A DNA stretch of 64,000 nt from Henckelia pumila (Eukaryota; Streptophyta; Magnoliopsida; Lamiales; Gesneriaceae). The stretch lies in NCBI RefSeq assembly GCF_033568475.1, contig NC_133122.1, forward strand, positions 151,418,861-151,482,860, given 5' to 3'. Position numbers and translations under genes: made by a program. Position 1 is the stretch's first letter. Each line of letters begins with the position of its first letter. A model generated the notes under the pieces. It saw nothing but the letters and a program-made list of their open reading frames with translations, was not told the origin of the DNA and searched no databases. This document shows positions 23,509 through 35,319 of this stretch, piece after piece.

Positions 23509-24116
23509 AACTCAAATTATGTGTTAGCTTATGCTTAACTTAATTGAAATTCAAAAGCTAGTCATATGGTGATTATGATTCTCCAAAAGTGATTCTAATA
23601 AAAAAATTCAATGTTAAAATCACTCTAATCACTTATTTATCAAACACTACCCAACTTTGATTTTTAGATTTTCACATTTTTTCCAAACACTACCAACTTT
23701 TGATTTTTCTTAATTTTTTTATAATATATAAATTTAATCACTTCCACAAAAAGATAATCTTTTTCAAACACTCTATGAGTAACGTTTTCAGTTACAATTT
23801 CTACTAAAAATGGCTAGTTGTATTAAAAAAAAAAAGAAGAAGAAGAAGAAGAAGCAAAAACATAAAGAAAAAAAGCTAACTCAAGCATAATATTTTTTAA
23901 ATTTTTATGATGTCATATATATATATATATACTATCAATAAAGCAAGAGACTCTATTAGTTAACTACCTTTTGGTTCATTATTCAAATATTATCCTTTGA
24001 ATTTAGTGGGAAGTTAACTGATTTATAAAGACTAACTTAAAAGGAATAATTAAGAACTATTAAAATCTAAAATCGTGATTTTATTTTTGATAATTAACAA
24101 CTAAATATAATTTGCC

Positions 24117-24154
<38 letters not shown>

Positions 24155-25529
24155 TTATTAAAATATTATATAATGAAAAATATATTACAATTTATATAAA
24201 TAACATTTATTACACACACGTAATGAGTGTGTTCTGATTATTAATAAATTTAAAATGTGAAAGGTAAGTTTGAGATTAAGAAAAAAAGATTAACCAAAAA
24301 ACATTTGATTATGAGCTCTTGCTTTATTGATCGTATAGACATATTGGGTACTTATTTAGTTGGTTAATTTTTGTTTTTTTAAAAAATAAAAATTAACATG
24401 TGGTTAAACTGTTTCTCACTTTATAGATAGTCAACATAGCCCGGTAACAAATGTGTAAGATCATTCCATGCCATAAAATTGAAATTGTAACTAGACATTT
24501 TGTAGTAGAGGATGAGAAAAATATATATAACATCAAATATCTATCAAATATAGTAATTTATAAGCCTTGTACTCTATATATAGATGCAATAAGTTGAGCT
24601 CATTTAAAAAATAATTTGAATTTTTTGACCAATAATCACATCCATAGATAACATGCAGCAGCTGTGATTCGCAATTTTCAGGGGCAGAGTGTTGGGAGCC
24701 AATGCTAGCTTAATTTGTTTTCCAGGGTTGGAAAAAGGTGCAGAATTGGGACATTCGATTTCGAATGGATTTCTGTTTGCTGGTTGCTTATACCAATATT
24801 TGTATTTTTTCGGATTCTCTCTAGGCAGTTCAAGCGTCAACTTAGAGACAACTTAGTGAAGAGCGATGACCTAAAGAAACAGTAGTTTTGGAGATTCGGT
24901 CAAGTTTTGAGAAATCACATGACTAGATTTACAAACGAAGTCACACATATGTTAGCTCCTAAAATCATTAATACTTTCGACAGATTTCGAGTGGGCCAAC
25001 TGTGATTTACCATCTTGGATTTCAAAATATGTAATTTGCGACTCATTTCTAGAGATGTAATGCATAGTTTTTGTTAAATTTTTTTTTTTGGGGAAAAAAA
25101 ATCAAGAAGAGAACAATAACAATTTTTACCCAAAAAACAATGTAGAACTCAAACAATATTTATCAAAAAACTGCACTCAGATCGTCATTATACATTCAAA
25201 TACAGAAAAAATCTCAGAGATTACAAAATAAACTCTTCACCATAAGAAAATGATGAACAAACGCAAATTCCGGGCAGAATGCTTGTTCGATTCGATCAGC
25301 TAAACATGTTGATGAGTATGCACTCACCAAGAAGCAAAAATGATTTCATGAGAAGTAAAGAAATGTGAAACACAAAAGGATACCTCAACAGACCTCATAT
25401 CTCCAACAAATTGAATAAAAACTCGTTCTTGAAGAAACATATATAAGTAGCTAATGATGAAATCACGAATGGGGATTGTGAGAAGTAAATAGGGACTCAA
25501 AGAATGTGATTTTTCCCAGTATGGGATTC
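23509..25529. other. AT-rich gene-free spacer with microsatellites
   Basis: Contains a GAA/AAG tract at about 23834-23856, TA microsatellites at about 23917-23930 and 24120-24152, and long A/T runs. The 3' UTR of the minus-strand gene ending at 25530 lies at the right end. A minus-strand frame at 24604-24840 (residues PANRNPFEIECPNSAPF and others) has some coding flavour, but I cannot place it and see no start or splice context. Confidence 0.45.
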
Positions 25530-28500
25530 TTACTCCCTATCAGAATCACTCGAACTCGATTCAAAACTTGAACTTGAACTTGAACTTTTTGAATATTTAC
25601 CCTTAGATTTACCTGATTTAGTTGAATGTACATTATCAGGTGATTCAACTCCATGATATGGCTTCCCAGATGGAACTCCACCAACTTCAACTGATGTCAC
25701 CTCAAGAATTGATAGCTCATTTTCTGAGTCTGACACTTTTGAATTTACGTTCACTTTTCCATCATCATAACGCTCGGATGACGTGTTTCCGATCTCAAAC
25801 TTGGTTTCAGGAGGTTCCAAGACAATGGGCCATTTGATATCCTCATCACTGATTTGGGCACCTGTTTTTAGTTGGAGCATTCCAGAAGCTGTATCTATAT
25901 CAACTCGAGCTCGATACAATGCCTCAGCACCTTCAACCGTGACTATAGTATCCATGGACATTGATTCAGCTTTCTTACAAAGAAAATCTTCTTTGGGAAG
26001 TATAATTTTCTTTTCGGATGTATCCTGATCAGAAGAATCCTGGCTGTCCCCATCAGTTAACTCTTTATTCAAGATATCGTTATGTTCAGCTGCACCACTT
26101 TCTAGCATTGTTATCTTTGAAACACATTCGATGTCCTCTTCATATGTATCAATCACCTCCCTTGACTTCTCTAAATGCATTTCATGTTCTATTTTATTTA
26201 CTTCGGCAAGGTTAATATCATCGACTCTCATATCGCTAGTTTCTCCAACACAATCTACGTGTTTCTCAAGGTCATTTGAACCCAGTTTCCATTTTCTCAC
26301 ACTGAAGCCCCCGACACCATCTAATTCCACCATCATTTCTTCATTGATGTTCTTGATCTCATCCTCCTCGTGGATTATTGTCTGCATATCAACACGGGGG
26401 CTAGCAGCTTCTGAAGCACTCGATGGGATAGAAATAAAATCAGGGCTTAGTGGAGAATCTACATTTGATGAGATATCAAGGTTAACCTCCTGAATCTCTC
26501 GAATTTTCACAATCTGTACAGTTCGACCTTCCTCACACAAGATTGAGCTGTTTTGTACCTGCATATTTACACGTCAATAGATTTCTATATGTACAAATAT
26601 TATGAAGCAGTAACAATTTCCAGACATCAAATATTGCTTACTGCATTCTGTTTTGGAAAACATGGCACATGTTTGATAAAGTGTAACTAAATATTAATAA
26701 GGGAATACACTCAACACCATGATCAGTTATTTTGCGAACAGTTTCATAAAGAAGTTTTAAGAGGCTTCAAAAGCACAAACAAGGATGTTGCATCCAGAAA
26801 TAGAATACACCCAAGAATTTGAGTAGGCATTGATGATAAAACAGTGTCATCGATTCTTGAGGCAGATGCTTTAGACCTAGCTATTGATCTAGAATTCTTT
26901 AATTAGATTTCAGAAAACAAAATCTGCAAATGTATAAACACATGCAAAGAAAAATGTTAATGGTAGAAATCAACATAAATCCATAAACAGGTTATCGAGA
27001 CCTTTTTGTGAACAAATCACTCCATATTATTATTTAATTGCAACAAGTTGTTCATCAGTAGGCAAGACTAGAATAGATGAAAAGAGGACTGAAAAATCCT
27101 GAAAGGTCTCTTCTCACCTTAGCTTGAATAAGATGCTCAAAAGTTGGCTCCTGTACTATTTTATCATAAAAGAGAGTCACATTTCCTCCAGCAGAAGGTG
27201 TAGAAATTAATTTCTCATATGCTTCATGGTAGTCATCGGCATCAGAATTTGGTGATCGAACAGTTTCTTCCTCATTCATTGAATGCTCCTCAATAAACTG
27301 ACCCTCGGACTGCCGAGAATTGCTTTGAACTAGACTCTCTTTTTCCCAAATCAGTAAATGCTTTTCCTCTGATTTGCCTGGATTTTCATGTTCAGAAGAT
27401 TTGAACTGGTTTTTATCAGCATTTGAACAAGGAACTTGACCCTGAGCATGTTGGCCCATCGGATTATCCTCTACAGAAGCTTCAACTGATTCTTTCAATA
27501 TCTGATCAACATTTGAGAGACCAGAGCATATGTCATCATTTTCTACCATATTGACAACATCTATCTGTCCTGATTCATGTTCGTTTACAGGATCATGGAT
27601 GATTGGCGATTGTCTCTCAATAAAAGATACCGTCCTCTTGACCAATAAAGGTGGCAAACTTAGATCAGAATCGGCATGCACATCTGAAGAAGAAATATAC
27701 GATGATGAGAAGTTCTTTGTAATGCCTGTGGGGCTCGAATCATAAACAGGCTCCCTTTGTAAAACACCATCAACTAATGTAGCAATTGAATCATTACTTC
27801 GTAAAGAAGTTTGGATTGAGATTCTTGGTTCTTCAGCAGTGTCACTGGTTCTTGCCTCCAACATTGACGGCTGTTCTGCTCCTGTTTCATTGAAGACCCT
27901 TTCACTAACTTCTGACAGTGATGAAGAGCTTGAAATGCTACTGTATCTTTCAACATTGTCAGGATTTGGATGATATTCGGCAGCCTCAACTCCCAGAGGT
28001 TGTGTTGCACTTGTTTCCTTGTGACAGTGTTCAACATCCCCAAATTGAAAATCAATTTCATCAACTTCTGAGTCACTCTTCTCAGCTTTGGCTAGTTCCA
28101 GAGATCCTTCATCTTCCGAAGACAGGCTACCATGCCCAACATGCTCCATCTCAGAACTAGACTCTGGTTCTTGAGGTGAGTTTTCTTGATGTGCTGGTTC
28201 CCCATTGGAAACCCGTTCTCGCTCCATGGATGATCTCTCTTCTAAGACATCGGTCATTCCAACAATGGGTTCTAGTTCTTTTGAGGTATCTTCTTCTGAG
28301 AGCTTCCTATCCTCTAACTCTACTGATCCAAGTGATTCTGTTTCAGGAACAGAACTCACCTTGGACTCACTTAGTTCACTTGATTGTCTTTGAATTATTG
28401 AATAGCTAGATTCTTCAGAAACCATTCGCTCAGGAGCAAAATAAGGCCTCCATTTGGTTTCTTGTCTGTCTTGCCTGTTGGGTGCAAAGAATGAAGGTCC

Positions 28501-29925
28501 CACATTAAAACTTTCCCTTCTTCGAAACAATTGCTCTCTTGGTTGAACCATGGAAAATGATTCTTGGATTCCATCTCTCATAAGATTAGGCTTCTTTTCA
28601 CTTGAGTCATAAGGAATGTCGAAAGGGTTCCGCCTCGCCAATAAAATAGAAGGAGCTGAACCAGGAATAGGAGGTATCCCTGAATTATCATATGAACCAT
28701 GAGGAAGGTCGAACGGATTTTGTCTCACTGTTGAAATGGGAGGAATGTTGAACGAAAAATCAGAATTTTCAAAGTCTATCAAGTTTATTTCTGGCACCAT
28801 GCTAATATTCTTCCTAGATTTCCTCCTCAAAATTAAATTTTCCAACCGTTGGTTTCTTTCAATTTCTGAGCTTCCGAGATCCATGAGATTCTTTTGATCC
28901 TCTTCTGTCCATGTAATAGCAGACTTTGCCTGCTCTTCGTAGTCTCCTTGTGCATCTTCTTCATCTTCACCATCTTCAATATCTTCATTTGCAACTTCCA
29001 AAACCTCATGATTTTCAAACTCATCATCTGACTCATGACTACTAGTACTGGCTTCTAAAGACAGTTCAGATGCTGCATCAGAACCATCATGGGATGTATG
29101 AACAGGTTGTGGAGCGTCTTCATCCAAAAGAGGGTGAAGTTCATCGAGCATTGGCATTATGTCAGCCATGGAAGCATCTGGAGAGGAACTTTCAGCCACA
29201 TCCGAACCCAAATCTGAATCATCATCCTCTTCCTCCTCTTCATCCTCTTCTTTCTCCTTATCTTCATGAGAATGAGGAGGAGAATCCAAAGTATCTATGT
29301 TTACTCTCTCGGAATCAAAAGAATCTGCCACCGATGTCTCATCGTCCAATTCAAGATGTTCATCATCACTCATCTTCGGAAGTGAAGCATAGTGGTTTTC
29401 CATGGCCTCCCCATCACCAATTCTCTCTTTATCCCATTCACTCGTTTGCTCTGAATCCATATTACCTGACTCTCTGTTTGCTTTCAGATTTCCACAGTTT
29501 TCCAGCTCAGTTTCCCACAAGATTTCTTTCATCAAACTCTCATCTAACTTACCATCAGTGAATCTGGCTTTCCCGATCAACTCCTCCATCACATCCATTT
29601 TCTTATCACTGTATTCAGCATAATATCTCTCATTTTTCTCAAAAACAGTAGCGCCTCCTGAAGCACCCTTTTTTATCAAAAAAGCGTCACAGGTAGTTTT
29701 CACTTCCATTTCAATCTCGGGTATGCTCGATTGTCCAAAACTTAGAAGGGTTCCAAGTAAAACAGCAGTGCATACAAGGACAGGAGATGCGGATACCAAT
29801 AACGAAAAAATAAAAGGAGATGTTCTGTACAAAAATATCAAGAAACAAAGCATACCCAAAAGGAATGGATGATTGAAAACTGATCTAAAACACCATTTGA
29901 TTGAAAAAACCTCACGTTTCCCCAT
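25530..29925 (-). CDS. Large acidic membrane-anchored plant protein of unknown function, 2 exons
   Basis: Exon 1 (29925-27118) and exon 2 (26558-25530) join in frame through GCTAAG|GTGAGA and ATGCAG|GTACAA, giving 1278 residues. The start MGKREVFSIKW is preferred because it directly precedes two hydrophobic segments (about residues 18-35 and 39-62); the frame stays open upstream but without character. The rest is hydrophilic, rich in Glu, Asp and Ser, with an acidic run near 227-238 and a Ser-rich C-terminus ending SSSSDSDRE. Two NPFD motifs (QNPFDLPHG near 400, RRNPFDIPYD near 430) lie in a basic stretch; NPF tripeptides are known ligands of EH-domain endocytic proteins. It resembles a plant family annotated only by loose names. 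I infer a membrane-anchored protein with a long disordered cytosolic tail. The intron is 559 bp. Confidence 0.85.
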
Positions 29926-30574
29926 CTTAACTAAAATCTCCAATAATCCAATACCCACTTCCCAAATTCTTTCTTTCGAAAAGCAATCTGCCCTTTCAAA
30001 TCTGCCATATCCATTAAATTCAGTAAGAAAAAAAAAAGGCAACTATAATTAGCCATTAGGTCAAGAAATGAAACAATGTACAAACACAAAAGAATCAAAA
30101 CAAGTAGCTACATCATTCCATAACTCACCTTCATGCAATACGGATCAAAGTCTTGAAAATCGGATTAAAGAATCAAGCAGTATCTGAAAAGCCCGAAACA
30201 AAAACAAAACATGTGAAATGAAACCCCAGAAAGAATATGTTTCAGCAGAAATAAATTTAAAGGGGCAAAACTCCAACCACACCAACCTCAAAACAGGATC
30301 AATCATGCAAAGGAAAGAACAGAAAAACAGTGTATTGTGATGCATTTGCTTCACGATCACTTTCTTTTCTTCCGCAGCATTCGTGCATATAGATTAAGTT
30401 AAGGCATCAAAATGCGCAAAGAAATGGGGAGAGGGATACCTAAATGCATAAAAAGAAGAACGTGTAAAAGAGAAAGTTGGGATCTTTCCATTTTATATTC
30501 TGTGATTCAAATTGTCATATTTCAAATCTATATACTATATATATGCAGTGGCCTTTTGTAGATGTGATAACGAT
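29926..30574 (-). other. 5' leader and promoter region of the acidic membrane-protein gene
   Basis: Upstream on the minus strand, the sequence to about 30450 has mixed composition and may hold untranslated exon(s). I cannot define splice sites. Beyond it the DNA turns AT-rich (TATATACTATATATAT near 30529). Confidence 0.35.
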
Positions 30575-30765
30575 GGCCCTTTGGTTTGACAAGTTATACC
30601 AGAAAATTACTTTTTTAAAAAAAAAAAGCCTTTTTTTTGTTATAGCAAAATAAGTGCTTAAAAAAGTACTTTTTTAAGTCAAAATTAGAGCTTTTTCAAA
30701 AGCAAAAAATTATAGCATAAAAAAACACTTTTTTTAAAAAAAGTCCACCAAATCCAAACATAGCC
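30575..30765. mobile_element. Possible MITE, GGCCCTTTGGTTTG termini
   Basis: The left end GGCCCTTTGGTTTGAC and the right end (reverse complement GGCTATGTTTGGATTTGG) are imperfect inverted repeats around A/T-run-rich DNA with AAAAGTACTTTTTT and AAGC-type hairpins. Only a 3-bp GAT duplication is seen. Confidence 0.4.
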
Positions 30766-31077
30766 GATGTATCATTTTAATTAGATAATATTAATTAGTG
30801 GGTCTACTGCTATTTGCAAAACTATTTCATATATTTTTATTCGTAAGACGAGTGAATCTTATAACAAGTAATGATTTATATATTAAATATCTTTTTATAA
30901 GTAATAGGAGATTTTTTCACAAAATTGATGTGTCTCACCACAATTTTTGTGCAGATTAAGAATGTTTTGGATTAAAAATTTTGAATGTTATCGGACAACT
31001 GGTGTTTGTTGGATTTGGCCAAGGTTGTGAGGTTCAATTTGTTTATTGTTAGGATGCAACTAAATTTTTAAAAGTTA

Positions 31078-32876
31078 GGGAAAAATATATTTTTAGTCCC
31101 CATACTTTCATATCAAACCACTTTTGGTCTCTAAACATTTCAACACAACACTTTTAGTCCTTAAACTTTAAAAATTGTAACAAAATTAGTCCTTGTCATT
31201 TATTTTATAGTTAAATATATTTGTGAGGACTAATTTATGATATTAAATTTTAGGGACTTAAAATAAATAAAATTTATAACAAAATATTGTGAAAAATATA
31301 AAACATAAAAATAGTAGATGAAACTCTATTTTTAAAAAATATTTTATGTTTTATCTTTATATTCAAATTGAAAAAAAAAATTAAAAACTAAAATTAAAAT
31401 TAGAGTTTCAAGATTAATTTTTATACCATATGTATTTTTTATTCTTTGTTATTTATTGTTAACATTTAGTATTTAAAACATACTTTCCAACGCCACCAGA
31501 ATCAATCCATTTGGAGTTCATATGCAAAAATTGTGCTCGAAATACCAGAACGGTTCAAAATCGGTTTAGCACAGGATCAGTTGAGTGCATATGATAAGTT
31601 TAGTATTATATGTCTTGATCTGTTGATTTTTAGGCAAAGTGATAAACATGAACATTGTAGCCCTTTCTTTTTGTTTTCACGGAATCAAGAATAACTCGAT
31701 TTAGATTTCATATGAGAGAATTATGCTCAATATACCAGACTGTGCCAGAATTCTGCTCTGCAGAATTTCAGTTCTGTACCAGTAACTTCAAGGCAGTTTA
31801 GAATCTCCTTAGGATCCGATTCAATCTCCAACTTATGAATAAGATTTGTAGTTCATTGTCTTATCTTTCCAACGCAGGGTGAATCGTTCCATTCGAATAA
31901 TCGAGCTGCAAGATATGACCAAAATACCAGAAATGCTCGAGGTAAACTGATTCTGTTTTTCTGCTAAACTGGTGCAATTCAGTTTGGTATTGCGACGTCA
32001 GTTTGACCAAGATAACATTTGATTTTACTCAACTGATGTGAAATACAATATGTTCTAAATTGAGTTTTATTTGCATTTGTTTTGGCAGATAATCATTTGC
32101 ATCTTTGATCTATGAGATACCATCAAAAAAATAGACTCGCCAGAGATTCAGTTTTGCTAACTTTGAGTTTTGACTTCCATCTTGAGTTATCAACTTCACA
32201 CTTAGAGTAAATATGTTAAAAACACAATAACAAATTTTGTTGTCATCAAAATCAAGATTGTTTGTGTTCTAAATCCAACAATATATATTACATATTTATA
32301 TTTGATATTTTAAGAAAATTAAAATTTGTCAAGTTCATATTTTATTGTTAAATAAAAGTAAATAATTAATCAGATTTGATATCAAATCAGTTATTTAGTA
32401 TCAAAGATATTTAATAAATGTTATTTTAAAAAAATATTAGAAAACACATTAAGAAATGTGCTTATTTAAATATTTATAGAATATTTTAATTTTAAAAAAC
32501 ATATTATATTATTTTTATGAAAAAACTCTATATTCTAAAGTAGATATTTTTTGTATTAAAAAAACCGTAATAAATTTTATTTATATATAATAACATTATA
32601 AAAAAGAATAAATATGTTACTCAAAAAAATGTTTATGTTGTAGATATGTGATTATTTATGATCTTTATTTTTCATGTTTTATTTATTTATTTAGGTCCTT
32701 ATAATTTAAAAATATAATAAATTAGTCTCCAAAAATATATTTAACCATAAAAAAATCATAAGGACTAATTGTGTTGCAATTTGTAAAGTTTAAGGACTAA
32801 AAGTGTTATTTTGAAATGTTTAAGGACCAAAAACGTTTTAATGTGAAAATATAAGGACTAAAATTATAATTTTTCT
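31078..32876. mobile_element. 1.8-kb non-autonomous Mutator-like element (MULE)
   Basis: Long imperfect terminal inverted repeats of about 170 bp: the left arm contains ATATTTTTAGTCC and CACTTTTAGTCCTTAAACTT; the right arm contains the inverted AAGTTTAAGGACTAAAAGTG and GGACTAAAATTATAAT. The flanks carry TAAAAGTTA (31069-31077) and TAGAAGTTA (32877-32885), a 9-bp duplication with one mismatch, as expected for Mutator. There is no transposase. The middle (about 31480-32280) is less AT-rich than the arms, contains a repeated CTTTCCAACGC motif, and may be captured or pre-existing retroelement sequence. Confidence 0.75.
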
Positions 32877-33014
32877 TAGAAGTTATGTTTTAATTCTTTT
32901 TATTTCTTGGTACATGTGCATCAGATTTGTAAGATAATATTGATTCAAATTTATTGATGAAAATCAGGTGAATAACAAATGCACAATACTTTCAATACCA
33001 GTCATGTTGTATGC

Positions 33015-33141
33015 TAAAATAGTATTTGAAAGAGCTTTTAGGAAGCACTTTTTAGTTTTTTTTAACAAAATTTTGAACATTTGTGAAATTTTATTAAGAA
33101 GAAGCTGATAAGTGATTCTTAGAAGCTCTCCCAAACATACC
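33015..33141. mobile_element. PIF/Harbinger-like MITE, copy 3 (most degenerate)
   Basis: Shares 'GAAAGAGCTTTTAGGAAGCACTTTTTAG' type arms with copies 1 and 2 and ends AAACATACC, followed by TAA. TAA also lies before the left end. The terminal GG has decayed. Confidence 0.5.
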
Positions 33142-33857
33142 TAAATCTGAATATCTAAATCTGATATATATTTATCAATATTTTTCTCAAATCAAGTTCG
33201 TCGATTCAAGCACAACATTATATTATAGTTATGCAGGTTAATTTAATGATTAATTTATAGTTTTAGATGAAAAAAAAACTAACGCTTTTTAATGATGAGT
33301 GGTTACAAATTTGTTGTTTTTAATTCGTTTCAAGACAACATTTGATGTAGTACGTGGGTTGGGCATTACTCATATTCATCATCAAAGTATGCAAGTCGAA
33401 GTAGTTGAGAAAAATAGGAAAAATTTGGAGAAATGGTTTTGGAAAGTAAGTAGAATTTATACTAGTTGTTTCGTACAATCGTACATATGTTTGTGTATAA
33501 TATAATATATAAATATAATGTATAAATAATGAAAAAACCTACAAATATAAATTCATGCGGAAAAATGAATATTTAAGTTTAACTTCACATGAAATTTTGT
33601 AAACAAAAAAATGATAAACTAAATAAAAGATAGTAGTAAGGAATATAAAGTAGTTATCATTGTAAGTTATGTTATATTGATAATGTTACATTAATTAAAA
33701 AAACATTAATAAAAGGTTTCATTTGGTAGGATGGTTATTAGGGATGACAATAGGTCGGGTCTAAACCCGGCCCTGCATTGAACCCGACCCGACGGGACGG
33801 GTTTAGACTCGGCCAAGCGGGTCCACATGCGGGTCCGAGGTTTGGCCGGACCCGCCC

Positions 33858-35185
33858 TGTAGCGACCCTTACCCGGATCACCTACTAAACAGAACTTAGG
33901 CATGCAATTAACTTAATAAAACATATATCAGAATAAACTTGCGGAAACCATAATTAAATACAATCCCAAGGAAAGAAATCTGTAATTTATCCAAAAATTA
34001 TACAACCAAATCGAATAGTTGTATCAACCCAAAACAACAGAAATAAAACCTAGACGAAGCTCCAGCTGGCCAACCACTGCCTAGCCCCTCTTGGATCCAC
34101 CAGCCTCGTCCAATCGCAAACCTGCTCCATGGAATGGGGTGTCCAGAAATACAAAGTACGAGACGTGAGCATAAAACGCTCAGCACGAGAGTATGAGTAT
34201 ACATACATGCAAAGTGAACTCCTTAGAACTCGAGGTCAAGTATCAGATACAAAGACAGACCGGGCCCTGGTATGTATCACGCTGTGCCGTCGCTTCAGGA
34301 GATGGCTCCCATACCATAATACCAGTGGATTTACCGGACCCAAAGCCATGGAAGTCCATCCACTAACAGGATAGGGTACAACCCTACTAACAGATATCTC
34401 GAAGGAGATAGCTCAGTATGCAAATGAATGCAGCATAAATCAATGACATATAAACCATGCAGCCACATAATACATGCATACTCAGTCAGGATATCTCGAA
34501 CAGTACTTTCGTACCTCAAATCAGTGCAAGCTCTACCAACTCTAGGTCCACGCCTATAGTCTGCTCTACACTGCCAAATGATATTACTATCATTAAAGTG
34601 CTCTAAAAGCCTTAACTAAGCTATTTCATACTCCTAAATATTTATAGGAAGCAAAAGTTGTACCTTCGTCCGTCGTTAGCCCTTTGATGTCGATGCCTCC
34701 AGAACTTGGGCACAACTCCGCTACGACTATCGAAAGCCTCGACGACTCCCGGGTCAAGCCTAGGAAGGCTAGAACAACTCGAATACGACTAGAGTAAAGA
34801 GAAAATCCGAAATTGGCAATTGAAAATGAATTCTCGACCTTCTATTTATAGACAACGATCGGAGCCTCCGATCCTCGATCGGAACGTCCGAACCTCGATC
34901 GGAATGTCCGATCCTGCCATCGGAGCTTTCGAAGATCCTGATCTGCCACGTGTCAAAATATCACTTGTTGACTTTGGATAGGGGTGATCGGAGCTTCTGA
35001 TCCTGATCGGAGCTTCCGATCCAACCACACGTCATGCCTGACGTAATACCATCGGAGCTTCCGATCCTGCATCGGAGCGTCCGATCCTGTTCGGAGCTTC
35101 CGAACTCACCTTCGGAGCTTTCGAACTCTACCCAAGTAATTATGACTAATTCCTTAATTACTGATTTTGGTTACGGGCTACTACA
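33858..35185 (-). repeat. 3' LTR of element A
   Basis: 1328 bp, TGTAG...CTACA at the ends. Reading on the minus strand, a TATA box (CTATAAATAG, 34842-34851) is preceded by about ten short palindromes of the form TCGGA-N3-TCCGA between 34856 and 35130, in the enhancer position. The mate at 39807-41115 has nine. Confidence 0.93.
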
Positions 35186-35198
35186 TTCTCCCCCACTT
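35186..35198 (-). other. Polypurine tract of element A
   Basis: On the minus strand AAGTGGGGGAGAA lies immediately before the 3' LTR start TGTAGTAGCCC. It would prime plus-strand DNA synthesis. Confidence 0.85.
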
Positions 35199-35319
35199 AA
35201 GATATTTCGTTCTCGAAATCAGATCTTAAGTACTGAATGTAATACAGAAATCAGAAACATTCTTTATTCAAATCAAACGTTTACAGAGTTTGCAACTGAA
35301 TACAACTTTAAGAATGAAA

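Noticed and set aside
24604-24840. 78-codon minus-strand frame as a gene or exon
   Set aside because: Some coding flavour but no family match, no splice sites that extend it, and very AT-rich surroundings.
28176-29623. Plus-strand ORFs of 60-163 codons opposite the acidic protein
   Set aside because: They are antisense shadows of Glu/Ser-rich codons (giving His/Pro/Leu/Ser-rich text) with no independent support.
31007-32280. TGTTGGATTT...AAATCCAACA pair as a solo copia LTR
   Set aside because: No 5-bp target duplication (GTGTT against ATATA), and the span cuts across the better-supported MULE, whose TIRs and 9-bp duplication agree.
33998-34519. Short ORFs in the LTRs of element A
   Set aside because: They lie in non-coding LTR sequence and recur in the mate LTR only because the LTRs are copies.
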